The notes below the pieces were generated by a model. The model worked only from the letters and a program-made list of their open reading frames with translations. It was not told the DNA's origin and searched no databases. Shown piece by piece: positions 1 through 9,265 of a stretch of 64,000 bases of DNA (its first letter is position 1; every line of letters starts with the position of its first letter). The position numbers and the translations under genes are program-made. The DNA comes from Mastacembelus armatus (taxonomy: Eukaryota > Chordata > Actinopteri > Synbranchiformes > Mastacembelidae): assembly GCF_900324485.2 (NCBI RefSeq), contig NW_022872898.1, positions 186,001 through 250,000 of the forward strand, given 5' to 3'.

Positions 1-600
1 CAACAAATAGACACTGCAAGTTGGTGGGGCCAGTAACTGCACATCAGCGATAAACAGCTTCAGGACCAGGGACACCTGCAGAAGGTACAGAGAGAGAGAG
101 AGAGAGGGAGGGAGAGAGCACAAACTAGGGTAGAGAGAGAGCACAAGGTTAGTAACATTCAATGGTGGAATATACATGAGGTGGGAGAGAAGAGGGGGGG
201 TTAGGGTAGGGGAGCTCAGTGCACCGATGGTCCTCGGGCAGTCTAGGCCTATAGCAGCATAACTAACTAAGGGATGGTTCAGGGTTGCCTGAAGCCAGCC
301 CTAACTATATGCTTTGTCAAAGAGGAAGGTTTTAAGTCTAGCCTTAAAAGTACAGAGAGTGTCTGCCTCCTGAACCCAGGCTGAGAGCTGGTTCCACAGG
401 AGAGGAGCTTGATAGCTAAAGGCTCTGCCTCCCATTCTGCTTTTGAGAACTCTGGGAACCACAAGTAGGCCAGCACTCTGAGAGCGAAGTGGTCTATTGG
501 GATAATATGGTACTATGAGGTCTTTAAGGTATGAAGGAGCTTGATTATGAAGGGATTTGTATGTGAGAAGAAGGATTATAAACCTTCTACAAATGCTACA
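1..600. repeat. Teleost interspersed repeat, internal part
   Basis: This stretch resembles the internal portion of a very common fish interspersed repeat. It has a GA-rich tract near 90-115, then a segment describing a typical block with GAGCTTGATAGCTAAAGGCTC near 400-425 and a TATGGTACTATGAGGTC-like motif near 508. I know the family from general familiarity with fish genomes, not from a search. No coding capacity is credible here. Confidence 0.5.
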
Positions 601-719
601 AATCAGATTTTATGTGAAGGACAGCCAGTCTATATGTGTCTGTTATAAATATAGGTTATAACTTCTGAGTAGTTTTCAAATAAAACAAAAACCCCGTAAA
701 AAGATATAAAAGGAGTCTA

Positions 720-870
720 CACAGCAGAGGTGTCTGAGGTGGTATCATTTAAGTGTTTGTGATGTTGAAAGTTTCAGACTCCAACAGTTAGTCAGTTAGT
801 CCAAATGATAGCTTACTGTGGGTCCCAACCTGTTTCACGGAGACAAGTCAATCTACAGTCTAATACATAC
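720..870. repeat. Duplicated spacer block, related to 30300-30420 (inverted)
   Basis: The reverse complement of this block shares words such as GTTTCAGACTCCAA and TAGTTTACT/TAGCTTACT with 30,355-30,420, where a Pro tRNA copy lies just upstream. It is one of the duplicated tRNA-array spacers and has no gene. Confidence 0.5.
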
Positions 871-926
871 GTGTTCAACATACACATACCTTGATGTTTT
901 TCTCACCAAGTTTACTACTGCTCAAA

Positions 927-989
927 GAAGAATGTACTCGTCCAGGACTTGAACCCAGGAGAGAATCATACCTCTAGACCAACAAGCCA
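927..989 (-). pseudogene. tRNA-Pro fragment
   Basis: On the minus strand the D arm (GTTGGTCTAGAGGTATGATTCTC) and T arm (CTGGGTTCAAGTCCTGG) of a Pro tRNA are joined directly. The anticodon loop and the 3' half of its stem are missing, so this cannot be a working tRNA. The flank resembles that of the Pro(UGG) copy at 30,170. Confidence 0.65.
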
Positions 990-1074
990 CATGCAGGTGT
1001 GCTACCTTTCACATAAAATCTCACCAATTCTCTGTTTAGCAGCATTCATATTCAGAAACCAGAGTACCCAGCAT

Positions 1075-1165
1075 GAAAACTCCACACATAAAGGTCACTG
1101 CAGTATTTTGGACCAGGAACCTCATTGCTGCGAGGCAACAGTTCCAACCACTCATCCACCATGCT
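1075..1165 (-). repeat. Fish tRNA-like/ATGGATGG-tail repeat, 5' module
   Basis: The minus strand reads the GTGGTTRGCACTGTTGCCTC-type 5' module of the abundant fish repeat seen in full at 29,511-29,818. Only the head is present. Confidence 0.5.
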
Positions 1166-1182
1166 GTCCAGTTGGTTTCCAA

Positions 1183-1255
1183 GCCTGACTAGCTCAGTCA
1201 GTAGTGCATGAGACTCTTAATCTCAGGGTCGTGGGTTCGATCCCCATGTTGGGCG
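1183..1255 (+). tRNA. tRNA-Lys(CUU)
   Basis: A 73-base cloverleaf with anticodon CTT. The acceptor stem GCCTGAC pairs fully with GTTGGGC if G-T pairs are allowed. The T arm has an intact GGTTCGATCCC B box. One mismatch in the D stem (GTAGTGC for GTAGAGC) and loss of the usual GG in the D loop make function uncertain. Confidence 0.65.
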
Positions 1256-1389
1256 GTGGCTCCTTTAAAACGGGTGTTCATAATCTAATTCAAGGAAAAT
1301 TGAAAAAAAACACGTTCTGAGCTGTGAGAGTTGAAGGAAAAAAGCAGTACACCCAAAGTTCTGTAAAAACCAGACGTTCTCAGTAAACT

Positions 1390-1885
1390 GTACAGTTATC
1401 TATTCAACAAATAACAAAACAGCAGGTATAAAGATGTAATGTTCTATATCTGGAGATTCCCCTTAGTCTGTGTTTCAATCTGGAAACAATTCTGTAGTCA
1501 TTCATGACACAGTCACTCATCTATGTTTATTTAATGACACTGAAACTCCTTCTCCTATTACCCCCCTGAAGTCACATCACCTCTTCTCAACACATGGAGC
1601 TCTCCTGTAGAATCACCACCACCCAAAGTGGGGCTCAAACCTAACCCTAACCCTGAGATTAAGAATATCATGCTCTACTGACTGAGCTAGCCAGACTGTG
1701 TATAACACACATTTAACTGTAAATGTGGTATACTTGGATCCACCTATGTTCTGCCAATTGACTATCAGGTTAATGCAGAATATCTTTGCATTAACCTGAT
1801 TCAATGTTGTTACTGTTACATGTACATATTCAAGTAGAAAATGACGTTACAAAGAGAGAGACAGAGAATGTTATCAAAGTACAGG
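1390..1885. repeat. Inverted duplicate of 24045-24490
   Basis: The whole block, including its Lys-like pseudogene, is repeated in reverse complement at 24,045-24,490. A part of the same spacer occurs again at 28,090-28,220. This shows copying of tRNA plus flank, not of the tRNA alone. Confidence 0.8.
1620..1696 (-). pseudogene. tRNA-Lys(CUU)-like with TTAGGG-type expansion
   Basis: The minus strand reads a Lys(CTT) tRNA whose variable/T-arm junction carries GGGTTAGGGTTAGG, about six bases longer than the GGGTCGTGGG of its relatives. The T-stem start is disrupted. An inverted twin lies at 24,226-24,302 with the same expansion, so the change preceded the duplication. Confidence 0.7.
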
Positions 1886-1910
1886 ATAGAAATCAATACA
1901 TGAAAACACC

Positions 1911-2022
1911 TGTCAGGACTCAGGAGTGGGATTTGAACCCACACCTCCACCTGGAGACCAGAATGCCCTGTTCATAGGAAGGAACAAAACCTTGAGTCTG
2001 GCACCTTAGACCACACTGTTTC
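1911..2022 (-). pseudogene. tRNA-Leu(CAA), intron-containing, decayed
   Basis: The minus strand has CCAGACTCAAG, an intron-like insert of about 27 bases, then the matching 3' anticodon stem (TTCTGGTCTCC) and a Leu T arm. This matches the layout of eukaryotic intron-bearing Leu(CAA) genes. The 5' acceptor stem is not recognisable. The 3' end holds a tandem seven-base duplication (CAGGACTCAGGA on the plus strand). Not functional. Confidence 0.7.
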
Positions 2023-2269
2023 TGTTTAGATTCTCTTCTTGTCTCCTCCCTACATGCTCCTGTTTCATAAAGAAGATTCAAGTTTGTCAAACTCCTTTTC
2101 AGAGCTGCACTTCTTTAACACGCTGGTCTCATGTCTCAAGTTGGGACTGTTTTCTATCCAGATGAGGATATTTGTTGTACAGCAGCATGTTGTGAAAGCA
2201 TCACAGGTTTGATGGAGAATGTGAGACTTGGAGCAGAAAAGCTTTCAGTTTTACACTGGTCTTTGCTGT

Positions 2270-2420
2270 CTCTAGTGCAGGTTTAGCCAGCCCTAGGTCC
2301 TTGAAAGCCACTGGCCTGCTTGTTTTCCAACTATCCCTGCCTTATGCCTACCCACTGCTGATCAACTGATTCAGATGTGTTCAGACAATCAAGTTAAACC
2401 TGAAGGGAAGGGACCACTGG
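2270..2420. repeat. MITE-like interspersed repeat fragment
   Basis: The text CCTAGGTCCTTGAAAGCCACTGGCCTGCTTGTTTTCCAACTATCCCTGCC (given here only as separate short words: CCTTGAAAGCCACTG, TTTTCCAACTATCCCTGCC) resembles a common fish non-autonomous DNA element. A second copy is at 51,715-51,905. Confidence 0.4.
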
Positions 2421-3200
2421 GGAAACAAGGAGTGATGTGTATCTCAATGACCAGGACTGGCTTTCTTTTCTCTAGGAGACTGTATGTGACTCCACCTCTG
2501 ATGATTAGTCGTGGTGATAGAGTACTGAACTGCTTCCAGACCTACCTGGAAGCAGTTCAGCTGTCATGTGACCTGGTTAGGAAAAGGTAATGACAGTATT
2601 ACCCAGACAATAACATCTGTGACTAGTAGCCAAACACACCTGTGGTCTATCTCTGTAGCAACAGTTCAACAGTGTCTGTCTTGGCACATAGGAAGAAAAT
2701 TGTTAAAGAAAGAAGTGTCACACTAATATATGATATTTTTAGCAGGAAGGAGGAACTGAAGGAATTAAATATGAGTTAGAAGAATAAAGAGGGAAGAATG
2801 AAACAGAGCAAAGAAAAGTAAAATGGAGTAGGAGAGGACAGAGAAGGGTGAACAATAGAAATAAAGCTGTATAAATAAATTTGTTTTGTTTAATTTGTGT
2901 CTGACTTCAGATCAGAAGGTTGTGTATTCAAGTCACATTCGGTATCCTCTATGTTTGATATGTTATGTGCCTTGTTAACCACAGGTTATTCCACACTGAG
3001 GATATCACCAATCAGTAGCCTGAAGCCTTAGCCAAGCTGATACCAAAACTATAGGAGTATGTAGAATTCACTGCTTTAGATGACCAGTGAACACACTGGT
3101 CTTTGCAGTGGAGTGAACATACTGAAATCCACACAGTGATCATTAAAATGGAAGGCTAAGTAGACTAAGGCCTTACCTTATCTTGCTGTTGTTATCATAG
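2421..3200. other. Intergenic, nothing recognised
   Basis: AT-rich spacer with no tRNA, no convincing reading frame and no recognised repeat. Confidence 0.4.
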
Positions 3201-3204
3201 GAGT

Positions 3205-3705
3205 CTGTAGATGTTACCAATGGTGTACAGATCATTAGGAGCATGCATTGATAGAAGTGAAACAGGAAGACATTTATACAGTATACAGACACAGGTAGGA
3301 GAAGGAAAAATTGGGGGCTGGACTCAGCAGGAAGAAAGCATCATAACAGGATTAAGAATAGGACATACAGGATTAAATGACACACTACATAACATTGGGA
3401 AGCATCCAACAGGATTATGTAGGAATTGCAATAAGTCAGAAACAGTTAAACATGTGTTGTTAGAGTGCAGAGCCTATGTCTATTAACAGCACTTAAGAAG
3501 ATAAAACAGGATGATTTTTCATTAGAGGGTCTTCTTGGGAAGGTTAGTAGAACTTAGAAATATATCATAGATTTTTGAAGAGAAATAGGTTCTGTTGAAA
3601 GGATATACTTTTTTGTCAGACCTCTGTTCCACAGTCCAGTCCAGTTGGTGGTGGTAATGCACCTTTAAGATGGTTTGTCAACCACCATTAAAAAGAAAGA
3701 AAAAG
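3205..3705 (+). mobile_element. LINE 3' end, I-superfamily (Nimb-like)
   Basis: The frame from about 3,211 to 3,486 encodes a LINE C-terminal region. It contains EESIITGLRIGHTGLN and a cysteine/histidine-rich tail GLCRNCNKSETVKHVLLEC, as in RNase H-bearing I-type elements. It is followed by an untranslated tail containing GGTGGTAATGCACCTTTAAG and an A-rich end near 3,705, a tail shared by many fish LINE copies. The element is 5'-truncated, as is usual. The clade assignment is from memory of the family. Confidence 0.6.
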
Positions 3706-3796
3706 GAAGCAGCAGTGCTGTGATTCTTTGAGATCAGGACACCAAAGAAACAACTTCTGAGCAGCAACGTGGCAGTGTAAAACACAGAATCAGAAC

Positions 3797-4161
3797 ATGA
3801 ATTTAATCCATCAGGACCACTACAACAGCAGGATGAAGGTAGAGAAGCAGGACTCAGATTATATCGACCAGGACCACTATAAAACCGGACTAAAAGAGGA
3901 GGAAGATGATCTGGTATTCGTCCAACAGAACGGCTATCTGTGGGGAATAAAGGAGGAGAAACAGCAGCAGACTCTGTCTACTACGACTACAACAAAACCG
4001 AAATTAAAGAGGGGGATCAGGACCCGGAATTCATTGACCATGACCAGTGGAAGAGCAGAATAAAAGAGGAGAATCAAGATCAAGATTTAACCGACCACAG
4101 AAGCAACGACCCCGCCAGCAGGAACGAGGAGGTCCAGTCCTCTGTTCCCAGCGGTAAACAG
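3797..4161 (+). pseudogene. Acidic repeat-containing coding exon, frameshifted
   Basis: A methionine at 3,797 opens a frame made of about five imperfect 19-residue units with the theme DQDHYKxxIKEExxDxxFI. Examples are DQDHYKTGLKEEEDDLVFV and DHDQWKSRIKEENQDQDLT. The repeat theme changes reading frame once, near a CAGCAGCAG run around 3,960, so a single indel has split it. The 3' end at 4,161 is a splice-donor-like AAACAG|GTCAGT. I do not recognise the family. It could be the first coding exon of a lineage-specific host gene (an acidic N-terminal exon of a zinc-finger gene is one option) or a captured fragment. Confidence 0.35.
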
Positions 4162-4330
4162 GTCAGTGTTCAGGACTTAATCGATAGAATAGGCTTCCTG
4201 TCACTGAATTAGTCTGGAATATCTTCAGTAGAGATCAGTTTTCAAGGGGCCATGACAAATGCAGTAGTGTTGATATGCTAGTGAATGATATGTTGTCATT
4301 CAAATTTTGTGCATTTCAGTTAATTTAGAA

Positions 4331-4413
4331 GTCAGGATGGCTGAGCGGCATAAGGTGCTACGGTCAGGTCGCAATCTCCTCTGGAGGTGTGGGTTCAAAT
4401 CCCACTCCTGACA
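4331..4413 (+). tRNA. tRNA-Leu(CAG)
   Basis: Acceptor stem GTCAGGA pairs with TCCTGAC, and there is a long variable arm and a complete T arm. The anticodon is CAG. The upper anticodon stem has changes relative to the cleaner copy at 9,735-9,817 (CTACG/CGCAA against CTGCG/CGCAG), so activity may be reduced. Its 3' flank is duplicated in inverted form beside that copy. Confidence 0.7.
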
Positions 4414-4802
4414 AACCAGAAGTGTTTTGATCTTTCTCAAACGACAACTTTGTGTCTCACTGCTTCAAACCTTCTTATGAAGGATATTTGAACATAGTGC
4501 AGATATTGGTGACCCACCTCATGCCCCTGTTTAATGAAATGGCAACATGCTCGCTGTGCCCTGCATGGGCACTTACCACTACCAGCTTCCAAGAGGAGAC
4601 GCCCAAACATAACCAAATTAAATTAATGACAAGTGGAATCATATACAATATTAACCCTGTTACACTGAGTCAGATGTGACCACTTGAATGTTTTGTATCA
4701 ATTCTAAAATATTAATTTTGAGATGATATATTGAATAAATGTATCAATGCATACAGATAAACCCTGAACACTAAATAATGCAATGTAAAAACTGAACTCA
4801 GT
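4414..4802. repeat. tRNA-Leu 3' flank, inverted duplicate of 9440-9734
   Basis: Shared words such as TTAATTTTGAGATGATATATTGAATAAATG appear reversed near 9,440-9,480 (quoted here in part: GAGATGATATATTGAAT). The block travels with the Leu(CAG) tRNA. No coding sequence. Confidence 0.75.
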
Positions 4803-5088
4803 TCAGACAAAGACAGCAGAATGTGTTATAGACAGAGTGAGTGTGAACTGCAAAAGTGCTGTCATCCTTTCACTCCTGCTTTCCTGACTGACATGTTTTC
4901 CATAAGCAGAAGTACAGGAGCCAAGGAGCAGAACAGATGAGGTGGATGGAAAATACCTCAGAAGAGTAGTAAAAACTTTGGACACAGTGATGGTGGTGTA
5001 GTGGTGAGCATAGCTGCCTTCCACACAGGGGCCAGTTGTATATAGGAGTCATAGCCAATGAAACTGCAGCATTGTTGATGCTGTCCAA

Positions 5089-5145
5089 GGTGCTCAGTTG
5101 GTAGAGGGGAGGACTGTAGGTTGAAGTGACAGTTATCCTGCAGTT
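5089..5145 (+). pseudogene. tRNA-Tyr 5' half
   Basis: D arm, anticodon arm with GTA and intron-like bases are present, but the sequence departs from Tyr right after the anticodon stem. There is no T arm. The same truncated unit occurs at 31,656-31,713 (minus), 53,629-53,690 and 62,605-62,665, so the truncation was copied along with its flank. Confidence 0.7.
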
Positions 5146-5231
5146 AAGAAAAAAGCTTTGGTATCAAATGTGTAGTTAAGTGTCAGTTTATGCATCTGTG
5201 GAAAAGTTCAACACCAAACCACTGTGTGCTT

Positions 5232-5319
5232 CCTTCAATAGCTCAGTTGGCAGAGTGGAGGACTGTAGGTCGAAATTGCAGTTATCCTTAGGTTGCTGGT
5301 TCAACTCCGGCTTGAAGGA
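5232..5319 (+). tRNA. tRNA-Tyr(GUA), intron-containing
   Basis: The acceptor stem CCTTCAA pairs with TTGAAGG. The anticodon arm GGACTGTAG is interrupted one base after GTA by a short intron of about 15 bases, the standard place for Tyr introns. A T arm CTGGTTCAACTCCGG follows. Complete and plausibly functional. The inverted twin at 31,480-31,567 is also complete. Confidence 0.8.
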
Positions 5320-5424
5320 TTATTATTTAGGTTTTGTGTTCTGTGTATCTGCTGACATAAGATGGATGTAAAATCAAGAGCTGATGACACATTCGATTTC
5401 TGCATCTGTGTAATAGTAGATTTT

Positions 5425-5490
5425 AGTTGCGAACCCACGACCTTTTTGCTGTGAGGCAATAGTGCTAACCACTCAACCACCATACTGCCA
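5425..5490 (-). repeat. Fish tRNA-like repeat, 5' module
   Basis: The minus strand reads GTGGTTGAGTGGTTAGCACTATTGCCTCACAGC-type sequence (in part: GGTTAGCACTATTGCCTC), the head of the repeat complete at 29,511-29,818. Confidence 0.55.
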
Positions 5491-5810
5491 CTGGCAACAA
5501 CAGACTGGTAAAAAATGTACAGCATCTCATTTTATGCAGGTCATACAACTGATCACAGATAGTTACTATTGGAATATACTGATTATTACAGACATTCACT
5601 GGAGAATTTAGTTCACTGAACAGGAGCTGACAAACATGAATCCTTTATGAAACAGGAGAATGGAGAGAGGAGACAGGAAGGAAATATGAACAGGGACCGT
5701 CCGTCTAAACTTTCTAGGCTCAAGAGCTAAAATCAGTTCTTGCATGTTCCAATGTCTAAAACTCAGACATTGTGGAATAAGGGAGATATATTTTACTTGT
5801 GCTTGTAAGT

Positions 5811-5884
5811 GGTACTGTGACTTAGTTGGTTAATGTTCCTGTCTAGTAAACAGGAGATCTTGTGTTCAAATCTCAGCAGTGCCT
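5811..5884 (+). tRNA. tRNA-Thr(AGU)
   Basis: A 74-base cloverleaf with anticodon AGT in CTGTCTAGTAAACAG. The acceptor GGTACTG pairs with CAGTGCC with one weak pair. D arm and T arm are present with several transitions. An inverted near-identical copy lies at 30,906-30,979. Confidence 0.65.
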
Positions 5885-6061
5885 CAGTAATAACTGACTA
5901 CAAACAAACCCAGATTTTTCTAAATAGCTAATTTACTAATCTTCTGAGCTCTACCCTGTACTTTGATAACATTCTCTGTCTCTCTCTTTGTAAAGTCATT
6001 TTCTACCTGAGTATGTACATGTAACAGTAACAACACTGAATCAGCTGCAAAGATATTCTGC

Positions 6062-6165
6062 ATTAACCGAAATTATTCATACCCCTGGCAAATTCTGACT
6101 TAAAGTTACTTTTATTCAACCAGAAAGTTTTTTCTTGATTAGAAATGACACAATAATAATAATAA
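6062..6165. mobile_element. Tc1-type MITE, one end
   Basis: The block GAAATTATTCATACCCCTGG through AAGTTACTTTTATTCAACC is one terminal part of the MITE seen whole at 55,535-55,775. The inverted twin is near 30,600-30,725. Confidence 0.6.
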
Positions 6166-6334
6166 GACGATGTGTAAGAGTGTATTTATCTGTAGGTGTA
6201 ACCGACATCAACAGCAGACAACATACTGACTTTATGTGGTCAGTCTACACCACTACCACTTTAATTTGAAAGTCAAACTCAAGTGGGAAAGTATACACAT
6301 CACTAACACTAGATGATGATTCCTAAGGGACACC

Positions 6335-6417
6335 TCATTGTTGAGGGGATTCAAATCTGCGCAGGGAGACCCCAATGCATTTCAAGTCCATTGCTTTAAC
6401 CACTCAGCCACAACAAT
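6335..6417 (-). pseudogene. tRNA-Ser(UGA)-like
   Basis: The minus strand has GTGGCTGAGTGGTTAAAGC, an anticodon loop CTTGAAA (TGA) and a Ser-type long variable arm. The T arm and the acceptor stem are mispaired. Related decayed copies are at 28,798-28,880 and 25,517-25,561. Confidence 0.6.
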
Positions 6418-7050
6418 TTGTAGTGAAGCTTAATTTGCTGTATTCAAAACAGAAATACGTGTATTTATTTTATTTAAAAAAAAAAAAATTTCTCTGCACA
6501 TAAATGTAGGTTAAGGTGTGTTACTAGGTGTGGAAACTGTACAGCAATAATAGGAAGATATAGTCATTTGTCTATTTAGTACTGAGGAAGAACTAAAGAC
6601 AAGAACCTAATATTCTGAATTAACATCAAACATCATGGCTGAACTAGCTACAAAATGCCCACACAAACTTCTATGGACAACAAAAAGAAATAAAAGCTGA
6701 TAATAAATTGAATATGAATAAATAAATGTTTCAAATGTTTTTTTTACATTGCTGCATGTATTTCTTTCTGTATTTGTGTGTATTAATGGAACAGGAAGTC
6801 CTAAGCTCAGTCTAAAGATGGACTGGTAAAGTGTTAGAGACAGACAGAAGCAAATGATTCCCAGCAAAGACACATGCAGCTGCACTAAATTTGCAGTTTC
6901 TTCTTCTTTAAAGAGATTATGTTTTACCTTTTCCTTAAAACACATGTATGCATACCCTTTTCCAATATTAATGACCGCACACTGTCAAAAAAAGTGTTTG
7001 TGGCATATGTCACAATTGGAAAAAAAGTGCTTCAGGTTACCCAAGTGGAG
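6418..7050. other. Spacer, no gene recognised
   Basis: AT-rich, with a poly-A run near 6,476-6,488. Parts are shared with the spacer at 18,300-18,560 (words such as AAAGTTTGTGTGG and the TTTAGTTCTTC region, in inverted orientation), so this is another duplicated array block. Open frames here are short and unsupported. Confidence 0.5.
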
Positions 7051-7053
7051 CTT

Positions 7054-7086
7054 CTCAGGGTTGTGGGTTCAAGTCCCACATTGGGA
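7054..7086 (+). pseudogene. tRNA-Lys 3' fragment
   Basis: Only TCTCAGGGTTGTGGGTTCAAGTCCCACATTGGG-type sequence (the variable region and T arm, here TTGTGGGTTCAAGTCCCAC) survives. The D and anticodon arms are not recognisable. Confidence 0.6.
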
Positions 7087-7457
7087 AATGTCATTATTTA
7101 AATATACAGAGCTTTGCTTCAGTTACATCTTGCAATAAGCAGCATGATCCTGATGGTGCTGGTCAGCCAATGATAGAACAGTCAACAGGTCATGCTTTAC
7201 TTAGAAAATCAATTGTCCCCATAAGCTTGCACTTCCATCACCCAGTTCATCCCAGTTTAATCCTCTTATTTTCTACCTTACTGTAATTTGTCTCAGACTC
7301 ATATGCATAACCTTTTCTAATAGCCTCTAGATCTATTCCAAGTGTGAAGAATCTGCTGAAAGGATAGACATTTTCCATTTGTCTATCCAATGCAGACAAT
7401 ACTGTTTCTTTACCTGTGGTGTTCAGTTGCAGAAGTAATATTGATTTGCCTTCAATC

Positions 7458-7665
7458 ACTCAATTCAATTCAATTCAATTCAATTTTATTTGTATAGCGC
7501 CATATCACAATACAATCATCTTAGGGCAGTTTACAAAAACCAAAACCCCAACAAATACTTTTTGAGCAAGCACTTGGTGAAAGTGCAGAGGAAAAACTCC
7601 CTTTAACGGAAGAAAAAACCTGCAGCAAAACCAGGCTCAGTTTGGGCGACCACTCTTATCATGGG
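7458..7665 (+). repeat. Teleost interspersed repeat with (CAATT)n and TATAGCGCC motif
   Basis: Short CAATT repeats lead into TTTTATTTGTATAGCGCC, GAGCAAGCACTTGGTG and AAAAACTCCCTTTAACGG, which together mark a family present in very many fish genomes. The piece at 1-600 looks like an inner part of the same family. Confidence 0.6.
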
Positions 7666-8090
7666 CTAAAAAGAACACATGCTTCGAAAATGCTACCTCA
7701 GAAAACGAGGTCAGAGAAGAGGAGTAACACACTCACTGAAGGTGACTTTGGCTTCATCCTCTACACATAGTTCTCATCAGCTGCTCTCTGTGCTCTTCAG
7801 AGAGTGTACCAGCTACTATGTGGAAGGATCCATGGGTTATCACTATCAATGGTTATTACTGGCCATTCCAGAAACTGGGTACTCACTTCTCTGTCGTGCC
7901 TCACAGAAGGCTTACAGGTTCAGGAACAGGTGGATAGGCTGAGACCACTCCAAAAAGTCTCTGATCAGTGTCCTGCAAACCAACTCCTTTCAGGAGTACT
8001 TCAGCACATCAAATGGAGCTACAAAGAGGTCACAGCTATGGTTGGTAAGTTTCTCAGGCTGCATGTTTTTTGAGACTAAGATGCATAAAT
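7666..8090. other. Intergenic, nothing recognised
   Basis: Short open frames at 7,679-7,942 and 7,804-8,073 overlap in different frames and show no domain or codon signal. I see nothing to annotate. Confidence 0.4.
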
Positions 8091-8092
8091 TA

Positions 8093-8165
8093 TGTTTCTG
8101 CCTAGTTTTGAACCAGGGACATTTTGTGTGTTAAACAAACATGATGACCACTACACTACAGAAAC
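8093..8165 (-). tRNA. tRNA-Val(AAC)
   Basis: The minus strand gives a 73-base cloverleaf: acceptor GTTTCTG pairs with CAGAAAC, D arm TAGTGTAGTGGTCATCA, anticodon AAC, T arm CCTGGTTCAAAACTAGG. The T stem has one weak pair. It is the best-preserved Val copy in the window. Confidence 0.7.
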
Positions 8166-8460
8166 CGGCACACTCTTGAAGCTGAGAACATGGCACTGGG
8201 AAGTGCAACATTGTACAATAATCCCATAGGGCACGTTCTTTGGAGAAACTAAATTCAAATGATCCAACTGTGTGTCATCTTTAGGAAATCATAAAGCAGC
8301 CCTGAGAGATTTCTTCAAAACATACAGTTGTGTTCCTGTAGTGTAGATGTTAACATGTTTGCCTTACACACAGACGGCCCCTGCACCAGCCTTGAAAGTT
8401 GGAAAAGAAAAGTACTACAACATGTTCCCCCCTGGATCAAACATCTCCATGTCACTGCCA
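8166..8460. repeat. Duplicated spacer containing the empty CACTA target
   Basis: This block is repeated in inverted form at 17,569-17,800 and again at 63,690-63,910. Near 8,418-8,432 it contains the undisturbed version of the site into which the CACTA element at 10,149-17,568 inserted (GTACTACAACATGTT on the plus strand). Confidence 0.85.
8335..8395 (+). pseudogene. tRNA-Val(UAC)-like 5' part
   Basis: GTTCCTGTAGTGTAGATG, then GCCTTACACACAGA with anticodon TAC, followed by a T arm that no longer pairs. The inverted twin is at 17,586-17,648. Confidence 0.55.
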
Positions 8461-8501
8461 ATAACATGTGCAGTCCATACTCTTCAGTCCTTATCCTTCA
8501 G

Positions 8502-8562
8502 CTGGTATTCCCAGGCAGTCTCCTATTAAAATACTGATCTGAGTTCAAATCTCAGTGGGACC
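8502..8562 (+). pseudogene. Chimera of 5S rRNA 3' end and tRNA-Gln 3' half
   Basis: CTGGTATTCCCAGGCAGTC is the antisense 3' end of 5S rRNA (compare 59,421-59,538). After ATACTGATCT it passes directly into GAGTTCAAATCTCAGTGGGACC, the T arm and acceptor strand of Gln tRNA (compare 22,417-22,488). Two Pol III genes have been fused by deletion or template switching. Confidence 0.65.
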
Positions 8563-8818
8563 TGTTGAAGAAAAACAGCAATAATAAATAAAACATTACT
8601 TTTCTGAAACATGAGATATCAATCAATAACCTATCAGCACAATGAGTAGTGAATAAAGGAAGTTCAGCTGCACATTCAACATATTTCAGCTACACTGAAA
8701 TAAAATAAACAATTCCAGCTCCCAAAGAACCGAGTCTCCGAATATAGTCAGACTAATTCATAAAGATAAATCTGACCTTAATGTTCTGACAACATTAAGA
8801 TCAGATTGTGATGCATTG

Positions 8819-8860
8819 GTCACCATGACTGAGTGATCTAAGTGTTGCTTTCAGTTTGTA
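8819..8860 (+). pseudogene. tRNA-Leu-like fragment
   Basis: ACCATGACTGAGTGATCTAAGTG with GCTTTCAG resembles the D and anticodon arms of Leu(CAG). It matches the fuller decayed copy at 49,657-49,739. No 3' half. Confidence 0.45.
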
Positions 8861-8915
8861 GTTTTCTCTGTATTGGTCTTCACTGATAATGTCCTGTAAA
8901 CAGTAACAAAGCTGT

Positions 8916-8997
8916 GAGGAGGTGACTGAGTGGTTAGGGTGATGGACTGCTAATTCACTGTACAGTGCACGCGTGGGTATGAATCCCATCCATGTCA
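8916..8997 (+). tRNA. tRNA-Ser(GCU)
   Basis: TGACTGAGTGGTTAGGGTGATGG, anticodon loop CTGCTAA (GCT), Ser-type variable arm and T arm GTGGGTATGAATCCCAT. The B box reads GGTATGAATCCC rather than GGTTCGAATCCC and the acceptor stem has mismatches, so it is probably weak or dead. A direct but more decayed paralogue is at 55,114-55,196. Confidence 0.5.
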
Positions 8998-9265
8998 TAA
9001 ATCTTGCTTTTAGAAGTGATGTTAAGACAACAAAACCTCAAGTATTATGTTTGCTTCAGTACGGAGGATGGTTTTAGTCCATCGACCTTGGGATGGTGGA
9101 TCCAGCACACTTCTGCTGCACTCTGTTCCCCTCCACTCTGCATTTTAGCTACATTTAGCTTCAATCACTATTCTGTAAGGTCAAAAAATTTACAAGAGTT
9201 TGTAAGGATTCTGGGAGACTATCCTAAATCCAGTGCACTTGCAAAAAGGTGGAATACACTTTAAA
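8998..9265. repeat. Direct duplicate of 55197-55460
   Basis: Both copies share GATGTTAAGACAACAAAAC, AGTATTATGTTTGCTTCAG and CACTCTGTTCCCCTCC downstream of a Ser(GCU) tRNA copy. Spacer without genes. Confidence 0.85.

Larger units (their letters stand above)
4803..6170. repeat. Duplicated tRNA-Tyr/Thr segment (inverted copy at 30585-32010)
   Basis: This segment of roughly 1.4 kb holds a Tyr half-tRNA, a Tyr tRNA, a repeat module, a Thr tRNA and a MITE end. It is repeated in reverse order and orientation at 30,585-32,010. Parts recur at 23,070-23,375, 53,398-53,866 and 62,290-62,840. The large scale of the match implies segmental duplication with inversion. Confidence 0.85.

Noticed and set aside
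6607-6945. 112-codon minus-strand frame
   Set aside because: Hydrophobic AT-rich frame in a duplicated spacer, with no homologous frame kept in the sister spacer near 18.3-18.5 kb.
7679-8073. Overlapping 87- and 89-codon frames
   Set aside because: Different frames over the same plain sequence; no motif, no flanking signals.
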